The notes: generated by a model from the letters alone, not told the origin. DNA of 50,854 bases from Actinomycetota bacterium (GCA_027729805.1 JAQCEO010000007.1:1-50854); one strand, 5' to 3'; positions 15,054 to 23,853 are shown, counted from the stretch's first letter. A program made the numbers and translations.

Positions 15054-15892
15054 CGGTGAGCCCTATTCCACGCGGCTTTAAGGAACTGACAGACTTGCGA
15101 AGCGTCGTCCGCTGTGAGGTCTTGAGCGATGATCGGTACGTCTGCCGGCAACAGGGCGTGCAGCCGCATGACGAGGTCGTAGTCCATGCCACCCGCACCA
15201 GGTGCGCTGTAGCCGCTCGCCACGACATCCTTGGCATGCATTGCACTGACACGATCGCCGAGCAGATCGAAGGCATCGCTAAGAATGTGCTGCTGATCCG
15301 CCAGAGTGTCGACAGTTAGGAGGTTGGCCGGATCGAGAACGATGGTGAGTGTGCGCGTCCCTGCATACATCTGACGCAGCAGCCGGTCCGCGGCGGCTGC
15401 GTCGCGGATGACATTCCCTGACTCGGGCTCGATGCCCAACTGAACGCCGCTCTGCTCTGCGACGGGGATCAGCGCGTCAAGACTCGCCTCCAGATCGGCC
15501 CATGCATGAGCACTGTCATTGTCTGGGTGTGCGTGCCACATGTTCTCCGCATCGCGCGTGCCCGTGCACAGGGTGACTACGCCCGCCCCCAGATCTGGGG
15601 CTCGGCGGATGACGGCCTGGCAGGCGCGCACTCCCGCAGCGCGCACGGCAGGATCAGGATGTACGGCGTTGAAGGTCCCGGATACCCCCCAAATGTGCAC
15701 ATACCTGCGGGCGAAGGCGTTGCGAATGTCCTGTGCGGCTGAGGTGTCGAGAGTCTCGTCCAGGGTGGGGCGTCCGAACACGGACAGATTCAGCTGGGTG
15801 GTGTCGAACCCAGCAGAGGCGATCGCCTCGGCGACATCCTCAGGATCTGAGGCAACGGGGAAGGTGCGCGCGAAGACACCGAAGGCGGTCAT
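15050..15892 (-). CDS. Sugar-phosphate isomerase/epimerase (xylose isomerase-like TIM barrel)
   Basis: 280 residues. AP-endonuclease-2/xylose isomerase-like barrel: GAGVVTLCTGTRDAENMWHAH near 102-122, the metal-binding glutamate in VQLGIEPESGNVI near 150, LTIVLDPANLL (Asp) near 186, VSAMHAKDVV (His) near 219, and PIIAQDLTADDAS near 255. These supply the Glu-Asp-His-Glu/Asp metal set of the family. Members interconvert ketoses, inososes or 3-keto sugars. Adjacent to a Gfo/Idh/MocA dehydrogenase, an oxidised sugar or cyclitol substrate is likely. The exact sugar cannot be told. Confidence 0.87.
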   Translation of the reverse strand: MTAFGVFARTFPVASDPEDVAEAIASAGFDTTQLNLSVFGRPTLDETLDTSAAQDIRNAFARRYVHIWGVSGTFNAVHPDPAVRAAGVRACQAVIRRAPDLGAGVVTLCTGTRDAENMWHAHPDNDSAHAWADLEASLDALIPVAEQSGVQLGIEPESGNVIRDAAAADRLLRQMYAGTRTLTIVLDPANLLTVDTLADQQHILSDAFDLLGDRVSAMHAKDVVASGYSAPGAGGMDYDLVMRLHALLPADVPIIAQDLTADDASQVCQFLKAAWNRAHR

Positions 15893-16929
15893 GGCGTGAC
15901 CCAGACGCCGCCCGCGTCCAACGAGCGGTTCACTGCATCGATGAGTCGGACAGCGGCGAGGCCGTCGTCAGCATTCGGATCCGCAGGGATTCCCTCTGTG
16001 ATGGTGCGCACGAAGTAGTCCATCTGCTTCTTGTAAGGGTTGGTGTCGCCGAATACGGGCCTCTCGATCATGCCGGTGGCCTCGTCAAATACCTCGACGC
16101 CGCTGGCGGCCATCGTCACCGGGAAGGGAGTGCAGAGTTTCACGGAGCCCTTCTCGCCGAAGATTTCTGCCCCCTCGGACCATTCGGAGTGCACATTCGC
16201 GGTGATCTCGAAGTTGGCCAATCCGTCGCCGGCAAGGGTCGCCAGACCGTGCCAGGTGTAGTCGTTGCCGATGTTGGTGCGACGTGCGCAGAGTTCCTTG
16301 GGGTCTCCGAGGAGGTATCGCATGCCGTCAAGGACGTGGGCGCCGTGTGTGACAAGCAGGTAGTTTCCGCGGTCAACTTTGAACGTGGTCTCCGTCGCGC
16401 GCATCTGCTCGTCGACGATCATCGGCGGGAAGTAGGTAGCCTCGACCTCGGGTCGGAGTGCAGACATAACTCGGTACCACACGGTCGCGGACAGGATCCT
16501 GCCGATGCGCTCGCGGACCGCAACGGCCGCGAAGCGCACCCCGGGGTCATGGCGCTTCATCGCGCCAACCTGCAGGACCAGGCCCGACTTCTTTGCCAGA
16601 GCCACGAGCTCCTGGGACTCGGCGAGAGTGCCAGCCAAGGGCTTTTCGACAAGAACGTGTTTGCCAGCCGCAAGAGCCGCGGAAGCGAGATCCAGATGAA
16701 AGCGATCCGGAACGGCAATCACGACAGCGTCGACCGTGTCATCTGCCAGCAGGGAATCGACATCGGCGTAGGCGGGGACGCCGTATCGCTGGCACGCACC
16801 TGCTCTCAGAACCGGCGATGGATCGAAGATACCGGAGAGTGAAGCTCCAGCCGACTTGCTGATGGCCGGCAGGTGCGCAGATTGCGCAATGCGGCCAGCG
16901 CCGAGGACTCCGATGCGAACGTCGGTCAC
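15889..16929 (-). CDS. Gfo/Idh/MocA-family sugar dehydrogenase
   Basis: 346 residues from a GTG with AGGGAG upstream. The N-terminal Rossmann motif GVLGAGRIAQSAHLPAI (8-24), DAVVIAVPDRFH near 70 and the catalytic EKP in GKHVLVEKPLAG near 95 identify the family; the C-terminal domain carries the substrate-facing THGAHVLDGMRYLLG (His) near 210. These enzymes oxidise sugars, inositols or glycosides at C1-C3 using bound NAD(P). It is joined to the isomerase by a 4-bp overlap and separated from the ROK kinase by 39 bp. Confidence 0.9.
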   Translation of the reverse strand: MTDVRIGVLGAGRIAQSAHLPAISKSAGASLSGIFDPSPVLRAGACQRYGVPAYADVDSLLADDTVDAVVIAVPDRFHLDLASAALAAGKHVLVEKPLAGTLAESQELVALAKKSGLVLQVGAMKRHDPGVRFAAVAVRERIGRILSATVWYRVMSALRPEVEATYFPPMIVDEQMRATETTFKVDRGNYLLVTHGAHVLDGMRYLLGDPKELCARRTNIGNDYTWHGLATLAGDGLANFEITANVHSEWSEGAEIFGEKGSVKLCTPFPVTMAASGVEVFDEATGMIERPVFGDTNPYKKQMDYFVRTITEGIPADPNADDGLAAVRLIDAVNRSLDAGGVWVTP

Positions 16930-16968
16930 GATGAGTTCTCCCTGTCCGTATCGTGTTGTTTTTGGGGG

Positions 16969-17901
16969 TCAGACGAGCAGGCGAGCAGCGAAATCGGCGG
17001 CGCCACGGGCGCCAGCGAAGTCTGGGTCGGATACGAGAAGGATGTTCGGCATTGGGTGGACAGGGCCGATCAGCTCTGTGTCAGTAAGCGCGGATTTGAC
17101 TGCATGGACGAGCGGCGCACCGATGCTGCTCGCGCCGCCGGCCAGCAACAGGGTGCTGTGGTCAATAACTCGGCTAATGAGGGCTGAAGCGCGGGCGATG
17201 GCGGTGGCCGCTTCGGCGAGTAGGAGCGGACCTTCGATGCCGTCGGTAGCTGCCCTGGCGATGTCGAGCCCGGTGATGTCATGCGAACTGGTGCCGGAGA
17301 GCAGCATGGGGAACTGCCCGGGTGACTCACTGGCCAGCGCCCGTGCGCGGCGGAGCATGGCGGTTCCGCTGGCGTAGGTCGCCAGGCATCCGTGGGTGCC
17401 GCACACACACCGTGGGCCTGCGGGGTCGATCACGAGGTGTCCGAGTTCGCCGGCGACTCCGTGGGTGCCGGTTATCAGCCGTCCGTCGATGATTACAGCG
17501 CCGCCGACGTCCGTGCCCAAGGTCAAGGCCACAAGGTTTCCGGTCGGACGGCCGATGTCGAGGTAGCCGCCCCAAGCAGCCGCATCAGCGTCGTTGGCGA
17601 CGGTGACTGGCAGTTCGAGTCGGTGGGCGAGGTCCGTGCGCAGGGGTTTGTCGTCCCAACCGAGGTTTGCACTGCGTCGGACGAGCTCTCGATCGGCGGA
17701 CATCCATGCCGCCACGCAGACGCCCACCGCCTCGATCGGGTGATCGGCGCGATAGCCGGCAACGGTGTCTTCGATAGCCAAGAGAAGATCGTCGTAGGAG
17801 CCAATCGGCGCCGGCCGCAGAAGGGGGAAGAGGACGTTGCCGTGATCCCGGAGCACCGAGGAAAGCTTCGTGCCGCCCACGTCGATTCCGACGGTTGCCA
17901 T
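16969..17901 (-). CDS. ROK-family sugar kinase
   Basis: 310 residues from ATG 17901, chosen because GGAGG lies 5 nt upstream; the GTG two codons earlier overlaps that site. ATP motif DVGGTK (7-12), catalytic Asp104 in VANDADAAAWGG, GTDVGGAV near 130, and ELGH (152-155) followed by the zinc set Cys165-x-Cys167-x4-Cys172. The glutamate that usually follows the last cysteine by two positions (GCxE), and binds the sugar, is alanine here (GCLA, Ala174), which suggests a non-glucose substrate. It is the first gene of the minus-strand operon. Confidence 0.9.
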   Translation of the reverse strand: MATVGIDVGGTKLSSVLRDHGNVLFPLLRPAPIGSYDDLLLAIEDTVAGYRADHPIEAVGVCVAAWMSADRELVRRSANLGWDDKPLRTDLAHRLELPVTVANDADAAAWGGYLDIGRPTGNLVALTLGTDVGGAVIIDGRLITGTHGVAGELGHLVIDPAGPRCVCGTHGCLATYASGTAMLRRARALASESPGQFPMLLSGTSSHDITGLDIARAATDGIEGPLLLAEAATAIARASALISRVIDHSTLLLAGGASSIGAPLVHAVKSALTDTELIGPVHPMPNILLVSDPDFAGARGAADFAARLLV

Positions 17902-18001
17902 TTTCACCTCCAGCCTGTTCGTTTATGAGCGTATCGCATCGTTTCTGCTCTATAGTAGCAATAAGTAGTCAGTTCCGAGCCTTTTCATTAGGAGCGTGCC
18001 C
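17902..18001. promoter_or_regulatory. Divergent control region of the sugar island
   Basis: These 100 bp separate the ROK operon from the epimerase gene. The region is AT-richer than the genes and holds a CTATAGTAG core (about 17950-17958) that could provide -10 hexamers on both strands. AGGAG precedes the epimerase and GGAGG the kinase. No perfect long palindrome is seen. A DeoR operator most likely lies here. Confidence 0.45.
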
Positions 18002-18679
18002 GTGCTCGCCTACGTGTCCTTGTGGTCTGCGGACCTTTTGGCCGTGGGTCGCGCCATCGACTTGGTCGAGCCGGTGGCGGATGGATTCCATCTGGATGTT
18101 TTCGATGGCCACAACGTGGACGATCTGCTCTTCGGACCGGATTTCGCCGCCGCCGTTCGCAAGCGCACCTCTCTTCCCCTCGACGTGCACCTGAACGTCA
18201 CCGACCCCGATCACTGGGCACGACGATTCATTGACGTCGGCGCTGATATCGTCACCGTTCAGGCTGGACCGTGCGCAGAAGTCGAGGCAACGCTATCCAG
18301 CATCCGCGAACAGGGGGCCGCTCCGTCCTTGGGCGTCGAACTTCACGAGAGCATCGACGCGGCCTGTGAGCGTGCCGAGTTCGTCGACCGATACCTGCTC
18401 ATGGGCACGCCGATCGGCATCAAAGGCATCGATCCGGATCCGGCGGCACCCAGTCGCGTTCGGTACATGAAGGCGACGCTGTCGGCGCGCGGCGCTGAGC
18501 GACCGGTGTTCGTCGACGGAGGCATTCGCAGCAGCACCGTTGATGCGCTCGCAGCCGCAGGTGCCGATGGAGTCATCCCTGGCTCGCTGGTCTTCGGCGA
18601 CGCCGATCCATGTGCCGCCATCCGACGCCTGCACGCCCTGACCCGGCGCGGGGAAGTCAACCGATCTGAGATCGGCTAG
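18002..18679 (+). CDS. Ribulose-phosphate 3-epimerase-like protein with atypical loop
   Basis: 225 residues from GTG 18002, 8 nt after AGGAG; GTG 17996 is too close to that site. The epimerase catalytic set is present in order: Ser6, His30 and Asp32 in GFHLDVFDGH, His63 in LDVHLNV, and Asp172 in VFVDGGI. However, the flexible phosphate loop that reads NPGFGGQ in Rpe and AlsE is replaced by MGTPIGIKG (134-142). It is therefore likely a 3-epimerase acting on a different ketose or ketose phosphate than Rpe. It is transcribed divergently from the kinase operon and its stop is at the island's edge. Confidence 0.85.
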   Translation: MLAYVSLWSADLLAVGRAIDLVEPVADGFHLDVFDGHNVDDLLFGPDFAAAVRKRTSLPLDVHLNVTDPDHWARRFIDVGADIVTVQAGPCAEVEATLSSIREQGAAPSLGVELHESIDAACERAEFVDRYLLMGTPIGIKGIDPDPAAPSRVRYMKATLSARGAERPVFVDGGIRSSTVDALAAAGADGVIPGSLVFGDADPCAAIRRLHALTRRGEVNRSEIG

Positions 18680-18816
18680 CAGTAGGGTCTGACGGCTGCA
18701 CTGGCTGCCTGCGCCTGTTCCGTCGCCAAACTGCTCAGTTGCACCCCCTCAAGAAGCGTGAAATTGGTGCGGCCGAGTTCGTCGGCTGTTGCAGTTACAC
18801 CCAGGTGGGCATCCAC
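18676..18816 (-). CDS. Candidate small ORF or 3' remnant after pmt
   Basis: 46 codons from a GTG, overlapping the end of pmt by 22 nt and reading through to TAG 18676-18678. The translation (GVTATADELGRTNFTLLEGV then QLSSLATEQAQAASAAVRPYC) has protein-like composition and no start signal is evident. Its stop abuts the stop of the epimerase gene. It could be the tail of a gene truncated by the island insertion. Not recognised. Confidence 0.25.
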   Translation of the reverse strand: MDAHLGVTATADELGRTNFTLLEGVQLSSLATEQAQAASAAVRPYC

Positions 18817-20426
18817 ATGCGAAGTTTCCACTGCTCATAGGGGATCACCTGCCCGGTCCAGATCGGGTACATCCACCAAGCGACGAGCACGATGAGTAGG
18901 AGTAGCGCTCCGGCGGCAATTGCCCCCCAGCGCCGGCGAGATTCACTCGAGCCGACGGGGCCGATGATGGTCCCCATTGACATGGCAAGGGCGGTGACGA
19001 CAAATGGCACATAAACAATTGTGTAGAAAGTAAAGACGGTGCGATTTAGGTAGAGCAGCCACGGTAGCCACCCGGCCGCGATGCCAACAAGTACCGCACC
19101 GGCCCGCCAGTCACGCCTTGCAATCCAGCGCCAGCTCTGATGGACAATCGCGGCTATTGCTGCCCACCAAATAATCGGGTTGCCCAGGGCGAGTACTTCG
19201 GCCGCGCAGTTGTCGGTTGAGCAGCCTCGGCCACCGTCCTTGATGCTTTCGTAGAAAAAGGATGTCGGTCGGGTTTGAAATGGCCAAGACAGTGGATTGC
19301 TTTTATAGGCGTGCTCGGAGGTGAGCCCAACGTGGAAGTTCCAAGCCTGCGCGTGGTAATCCCACCACGATCTAAGGGACGCCGGGATTATCGAAGCGGG
19401 TTGGCCCGCGGCCCAGTTGCGCCCGTAGGCATCATCACTCAGGAACCAACCTGCCCACGAGAAGAAATAGACGGCGATGACAATTGCCACCATCGTGATA
19501 CCCGTAAGCGGTGCATCACGCAACACCGTTGCCGTCCAGGGCCGTTGCACGCCGATGGCGCGGCGAGCTGACACGTCCCAGACAAGCGTCAGCAGAACAA
19601 AAGCGACCACGAACCAAATACCGGACCACTTAACCGAGCAGGCTAAGCCAAGGGCGATGGCGGCGGCCCAGCGCCAAGGACGAAAGCCAAAGGCTGGTCC
19701 AAATCCTGCGGAAAATGCGTCGAGCGCTGTTGACGGGTCAGCGCCGCCGGCCAGCGCGGCTTGCACTTTATTGGCGAGGCGGCGTCTGGTGTGGTCTCGG
19801 TCAATAAGTAGTAAGCCGAAGGCGGCAAGAATCCAAAATGTCAGCACCATGTCGATCAGGCCGGTTCTGCTCATCACGATATGGATGCCATCGAGGGCCA
19901 GCAACAGGCCGGCGAGGGTACCTATGAGGTCTGAGCGGGTCAGGCGCCGCACGATGCGGGCGAGCATGATGATGCCGATAATGCCGAGCACGGCCACCGA
20001 AATACGCCAGCCAAATGGGGTGGCTCCGAAGAAGTATTCGCCGATCGCGATCGTCCACTTGCCAAGTGGTGGGTGCACCACAAAGGCAGGGTCATCCTTG
20101 AACAGGTTTAGTGCTTGCCAGTTGCCGTCCGATTTAAGAATTATGTCGTTGGCATTGTCGATGAGCGCCCTTTCGTACCCGTACTTAAGGAGTGACAGCG
20201 CTTCCTTTGGGTAGTAGGTCTCATCGAAGGCAAAGGCATGCGGGCGGCCCAAATCCCAAAGTCGCAAGATGGCACCGATCAAGCCGACCGCCAATGGGCC
20301 GATCCAACCTCGAAGGCCCGATGAGGGCATCGGCCTGGCGAGTCGGGCCGGCAGGGAGTTGATTTCCCGGTCGGGCGCTGTGGTGGTGTTGATCGTGTCC
20401 GTTGCTGCCTCGGCCATGGGCGTCAT
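18795..20426 (-). CDS. pmt: Polyprenyl-phosphate-mannose--protein mannosyltransferase
   Basis: 543 residues from ATG 20426; a longer reading would run into the divergent rsmI gene. About eleven membrane helices. The first external loop has the catalytic Asp-Glu in AFAFDETYYPKEALS (near 70) and the Pmt region FVVHPPLGKWTIAIGEYFFG near 115. GRGCSTDNCAAEVLALGNPI (near 390) and the aromatic C-terminal helices match actinobacterial Pmt (Rv1002c type). It mannosylates Ser/Thr of exported proteins as they leave the Sec translocon. The divergent position to rsmI is conserved in actinobacteria. Confidence 0.93.
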   Translation of the reverse strand: MTPMAEAATDTINTTTAPDREINSLPARLARPMPSSGLRGWIGPLAVGLIGAILRLWDLGRPHAFAFDETYYPKEALSLLKYGYERALIDNANDIILKSDGNWQALNLFKDDPAFVVHPPLGKWTIAIGEYFFGATPFGWRISVAVLGIIGIIMLARIVRRLTRSDLIGTLAGLLLALDGIHIVMSRTGLIDMVLTFWILAAFGLLLIDRDHTRRRLANKVQAALAGGADPSTALDAFSAGFGPAFGFRPWRWAAAIALGLACSVKWSGIWFVVAFVLLTLVWDVSARRAIGVQRPWTATVLRDAPLTGITMVAIVIAVYFFSWAGWFLSDDAYGRNWAAGQPASIIPASLRSWWDYHAQAWNFHVGLTSEHAYKSNPLSWPFQTRPTSFFYESIKDGGRGCSTDNCAAEVLALGNPIIWWAAIAAIVHQSWRWIARRDWRAGAVLVGIAAGWLPWLLYLNRTVFTFYTIVYVPFVVTALAMSMGTIIGPVGSSESRRRWGAIAAGALLLLIVLVAWWMYPIWTGQVIPYEQWKLRMWMPTWV

Positions 20427-20461
20427 CGTATGCGCCACCGCCGGTTTGGGAGGATGTGTAG

Positions 20462-21370
20462 GTGGTAACCGGGAGTGAAGGACTCGACCAGCGCACCGAT
20501 CCCGAACCCAGGATCGGTCAGGTGGTGCTCGCCGCCACGCCACTTGGTAATGATCTTGATGCCTCACCTCGGCTGCGCGCCTTATTGGGGGCCGCAGATG
20601 TAGTGGCGGCGGAGGACACCCGCCGCCTTCGGCGCTTGGCATCGGCACTGGGTGTCCAGCTAACAGGACGCGTGGTTTCGTATCACGATGTTAATGAGCG
20701 CGAGCGCGCAGTTGAGTTAGTTGATATCGCCGCAGCGGGTGGCACGGTGCTTGTTGTCACCGATGCTGGGATGCCGGTCGTAAGTGACCCCGGGTTTCGG
20801 GTTGTGAGTGCGGCGGTGGCGTGCGGAGTGCATGTCACAGCGTTGCCGGGGCCGTCAGCTGTCCTGACCGCACTTGCGCTTTCGGGCTTGCCAGTTGATC
20901 GCTTCTGCTTCGAGGGTTTTTTGCCCCGTAAAGCCGGTGAGCGTTCGACCCGGCTACAAGAACTAATAAACGAGCCCCGAACAATGGTGTTCTTTGAGGC
21001 ACCGCATCGGCTCGAAGTGATGCTGCGCGCCCTCGCGGCGAGTTTGGGCGGTGACCGACAGGCAGCAGTTTGCCGGGAGCTCACCAAAACCTACGAGGAG
21101 GTAAGGCGCGGCACGTTGCGTGATCTCGTGCAGTGGGCCGAACTCGGGGTTCGAGGTGAGATAACCGTGGTGGTGGCCGGCGCCTCGGTACAGGAGCGGC
21201 GTGCGGCGGCTGGCCTTGATACCGAATCGGCGCAGGTAGATGCGGTGCGGGCCCACGAAGCACTCGGGGTTGACCGACGTACCGCTATTGCCGAGGTAGC
21301 CAAGGCGGCCGGTTTACCACGGCGCGTGGTCTACGACGCGGTCGTCAAGCACAAGGGCGTCAAACCGTAG
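20462..21370 (+). CDS. rsmI: 16S rRNA (cytidine-1402 2'-O)-methyltransferase
   Basis: 302 residues from GTG 20462. SAM-dependent tetrapyrrole-methylase fold: GQVVLAATPLGNDLDASPR (about 18-36), VVAAEDTRRLRRL near 48, VVTDAGMPVVSDPG near 98 and TALPGPSAVLTALALSGLP near 122, then FEGFLPRKAGER. The enzyme methylates the 2'-OH of C1402 in the ribosomal P-site together with RsmH. metG follows after 9 nt but has its own -10 hexamer. Confidence 0.94.
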   Translation: MVTGSEGLDQRTDPEPRIGQVVLAATPLGNDLDASPRLRALLGAADVVAAEDTRRLRRLASALGVQLTGRVVSYHDVNERERAVELVDIAAAGGTVLVVTDAGMPVVSDPGFRVVSAAVACGVHVTALPGPSAVLTALALSGLPVDRFCFEGFLPRKAGERSTRLQELINEPRTMVFFEAPHRLEVMLRALAASLGGDRQAAVCRELTKTYEEVRRGTLRDLVQWAELGVRGEITVVVAGASVQERRAAAGLDTESAQVDAVRAHEALGVDRRTAIAEVAKAAGLPRRVVYDAVVKHKGVKP

Positions 21371-21373
21371 GAT
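21368..21373 (+). promoter_or_regulatory. -10 hexamer TAGGAT of leaderless metG promoter
   Basis: TAGGAT (sharing its TAG with the rsmI stop), 6 nt, then metG ATG 21380. Confidence 0.5.
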
Positions 21374-21379
21374 CGCACT

Positions 21380-22996
21380 ATGTCGTCACCGGTTACCTCA
21401 GCAGCTGGGGCGGATAAAGCTTTTTATCTGACGACACCTATTTATTATGTAAATGATGCGCCGCATATCGGGCACGCCTATACGACTACCGCCGGGGATG
21501 TGCTGACCCGTTGGCATCGCCAGCGCGGTGAGCAGGTTTGGTTTCTCACCGGTGTTGATGAGCACGGCACCAAGGTGCAGCGAGCCGCTGATGCGGGCGG
21601 GGTGGCCCCGCAGCAGTGGGTCGACAATCTTGTTGCGACCGAATGGCTACCGGTGCTCCAAACCGTTGATGCCACCAATGACGACTTTATCCGCACCACT
21701 GAGCCGCGGCACGTCGAGCGGGTGCAGCGGTTCTGGGAGCAGGTGCGCGAACACGGCTTCGTCTACTCGGCGCCATATGAAGGCCCTTACTGCGTTGGTT
21801 GCGAGGAGTTTAAGTTCGCGGGCGACTTGGTGCCCGGTACCGGAGAGTACGAAGGCCAGCAGATCTGCCCGGCGCATGGGCGCCCATGTGAGCAACTGCA
21901 AGAAGAGAACTGGTTTTTTCAACTTTCGGCTTTCACCGAGCGACTTATTGCGCACTACGAAGCGAACCCGGAGGCCATCCAACCGCGCAGTGCTTATAAC
22001 GAAGTGATGTCCTTCATTCGTGGCGGCTTAACCGATATATCCATGTCTCGCTCAAGTGTTTCGTGGGGTATTCCCGTGCCCTGGGAGACCGGCCAGGTTA
22101 TCTACGTCTGGTTCGATGCATTGTTGAATTATGCGACCGCTGTGGGCTACGGCACTGATCCCGATTCACCCGCGGGCAGGCAGTACGCGAGTACCTGGCC
22201 GGCCGATGTGCACCTTGTCGGCAAGGATATCTTGCGCTTCCACGCCGTCTACTGGCCGGCAATGTTGATGGCTGCCGGCGAGCAGTTACCGCTCAAGGTA
22301 TTTGCACATGGCTGGCTCCTTGTCGGTGGCGAAAAGATGTCCAAGAGTAAGTTAACCGGGATTGCGCCAAGTGAGATCATCGACCACTTTGGGTCAGATG
22401 CGTTCCGGTACTACTTCCTGCGCGCCATCGCATTTGGCCAAGACGGCTCATTTTCGTGGGAGGACATGTCGGCTCGCTATACCGCCGAGCTCGCAAATGG
22501 CCTGGGTAACCTAGCCTCACGCGCTACGGCCATGGTGGGGCGCTACTGCGAAGGTATTTTGCCCGCACCCACGAGCGATACTGAAACGGAACATGCTTTA
22601 CAAGCCCTGCTGGTGTCAACAGCCGCCACTGCTGATAGCGCGATGGTGGCTCTGGACTTCTCGACCGGCATCACGGCTGTTAAAGAATTCATCGAAGCGG
22701 TTAATGGTTATGTCACCGAGCAAGAGCCTTGGGTATTGGCGAAGGACCCCGCCAATCGTGCACGCCTTGAGACCGTGCTCTACACCATTTGCGAATCACT
22801 ACGCGCTATCGCGGTTCTCTATAACCCGCTGATGCCAAAGACCATGCAGGATTTGTGGGGGCAATTAGGTGCACATGGGCTCGGGCCATTAGCAAAGCAG
22901 CGCATTGATGGCGCTGCGGTGTGGGGGCAATTACCGGTGGGCGCAAGTGTCACCAAAGGCGACTCACTATTTCCGCGCCTAGAAGACACACCCTGA
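21380..22996 (+). CDS. metG: Methionyl-tRNA synthetase
   Basis: 538 residues. Class-I synthetase with PHIGH (28-32) and KMSKS (319-323). The connective peptide has a single knuckle with CVGC and a later CPAHGRPC, so one zinc site. The anticodon-binding helical domain fills the C-terminus (about 375-538); the additional EMAP-like tRNA-binding domain of longer forms is absent, as usual in actinobacteria. It charges initiator and elongator tRNA-Met. Confidence 0.96.
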   Translation: MSSPVTSAAGADKAFYLTTPIYYVNDAPHIGHAYTTTAGDVLTRWHRQRGEQVWFLTGVDEHGTKVQRAADAGGVAPQQWVDNLVATEWLPVLQTVDATNDDFIRTTEPRHVERVQRFWEQVREHGFVYSAPYEGPYCVGCEEFKFAGDLVPGTGEYEGQQICPAHGRPCEQLQEENWFFQLSAFTERLIAHYEANPEAIQPRSAYNEVMSFIRGGLTDISMSRSSVSWGIPVPWETGQVIYVWFDALLNYATAVGYGTDPDSPAGRQYASTWPADVHLVGKDILRFHAVYWPAMLMAAGEQLPLKVFAHGWLLVGGEKMSKSKLTGIAPSEIIDHFGSDAFRYYFLRAIAFGQDGSFSWEDMSARYTAELANGLGNLASRATAMVGRYCEGILPAPTSDTETEHALQALLVSTAATADSAMVALDFSTGITAVKEFIEAVNGYVTEQEPWVLAKDPANRARLETVLYTICESLRAIAVLYNPLMPKTMQDLWGQLGAHGLGPLAKQRIDGAAVWGQLPVGASVTKGDSLFPRLEDTP

Positions 22997-22998
22997 GG

Positions 22999-23853
22999 AT
23001 GGGAGTCGTTGTGCCCGAGGTGACACCTGAACCTTTGCTGGTACCGGTGATCGATTCCCACTGCCACCTTGATGTCCGCGATCGCGAACTGCACGGCACT
23101 ACCAGCCCAGATCCGAATCAAATGCTGATGCTTGCGGCCTCGGTCGGAGTCACCAAGGTTGTACAAATCGGTTGCGATGTCGAATCGGCAAGATGGTCGG
23201 TTGAGATGGCAGCACGGCACCCGGATGTCATCGTCGGAGTTGCCTTACACCCAAATGAAGCACCACGAATCTTCACCGACCAGGGCCAAGTGGGTCTTGA
23301 CAATGCTTACTTAGCAATTGCGGAGTTGGCCGCACAGGACATTGTGCGTGCGGTCGGCGAGACGGGCCTCGACTATTACCGCACCAAGGGTGACTTGCGA
23401 TCGGTGCAGCAGGAGTCTTTCCGGTGGCACATTAATTTGGCCAAGGAGTTGAGCAAGGCCTTGGTTATCCACGATCGAGATTCGCATGAAGATGTCATTG
23501 CGGTGCTCGAGTCCGAAGGTGCGCCTGCGAAAGTGGTTTTTCATTGCTTTAGTGGCGATGCGAAAATGGCGAGCTACTGCGCTGAACGTGGCTGGTTCAT
23601 GTCTTTTGCCGGCGTGATTACCTTCAAGAATGCAGATAGTTTGCGAGCGGCACTGAAGGTGGTGCCCGATGACTTAGTTCTGGTCGAGACGGACTCGCCT
23701 TACCTGACTCCGATGCCATACCGAGGTAAAGCAAATGGCTCATACCTAATGCCCTTGACCGTACGCCGGATGGCCGAAGTCCGTGGGGTTGACGAGGCCA
23801 CGATGGCCAAGTGCCTCTGGGATAACACCCGACGGGTGTTCGGTGTCTGGTAG
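22999..23853 (+). CDS. TatD-family metal-dependent hydrolase
   Basis: 284 residues from ATG 22999, two bases after the metG stop; an upstream in-frame extension lies inside metG. Metal ligands: His-x-His in [10 protein letters not shown] near 15, Glu in [11 protein letters not shown] near 120, His in [11 protein letters not shown] near 156, His in VFHCFSGDA near 183 and Asp in [10 protein letters not shown] near 234. The family has 3'-5' DNase or D-aminoacyl-tRNA-related activities. In mycobacteria rpfB comes next; here ksgA follows directly with an 11-nt overlap. Confidence 0.92.
   Translation: MGVVVPEVTPEPLLVPVIDSHCHLDVRDRELHGTTSPDPNQMLMLAASVGVTKVVQIGCDVESARWSVEMAARHPDVIVGVALHPNEAPRIFTDQGQVGLDNAYLAIAELAAQDIVRAVGETGLDYYRTKGDLRSVQQESFRWHINLAKELSKALVIHDRDSHEDVIAVLESEGAPAKVVFHCFSGDAKMASYCAERGWFMSFAGVITFKNADSLRAALKVVPDDLVLVETDSPYLTPMPYRGKANGSYLMPLTVRRMAEVRGVDEATMAKCLWDNTRRVFGVW

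Noticed and set aside
15733-16842. 369-codon plus-strand frame
   Set aside because: Antisense to the Gfo/Idh/MocA gene, low-complexity and charged; a by-product of high GC in the true gene.
18680-18800. Direct repeat of the tRNA-Ala 3' end (attachment site) at the right edge of the island
   Set aside because: Only scattered matches such as CCCCTCA; no continuous copy of the tRNA end was seen.
19477-20214. 245-codon plus-strand frame
   Set aside because: Antisense to pmt; composition dominated by Arg, Pro and Ser.
20427-20648. Longer N-terminus for the mannosyltransferase
   Set aside because: It would overlap the divergent rsmI gene, and the extra residues are not membrane-like or family-like.
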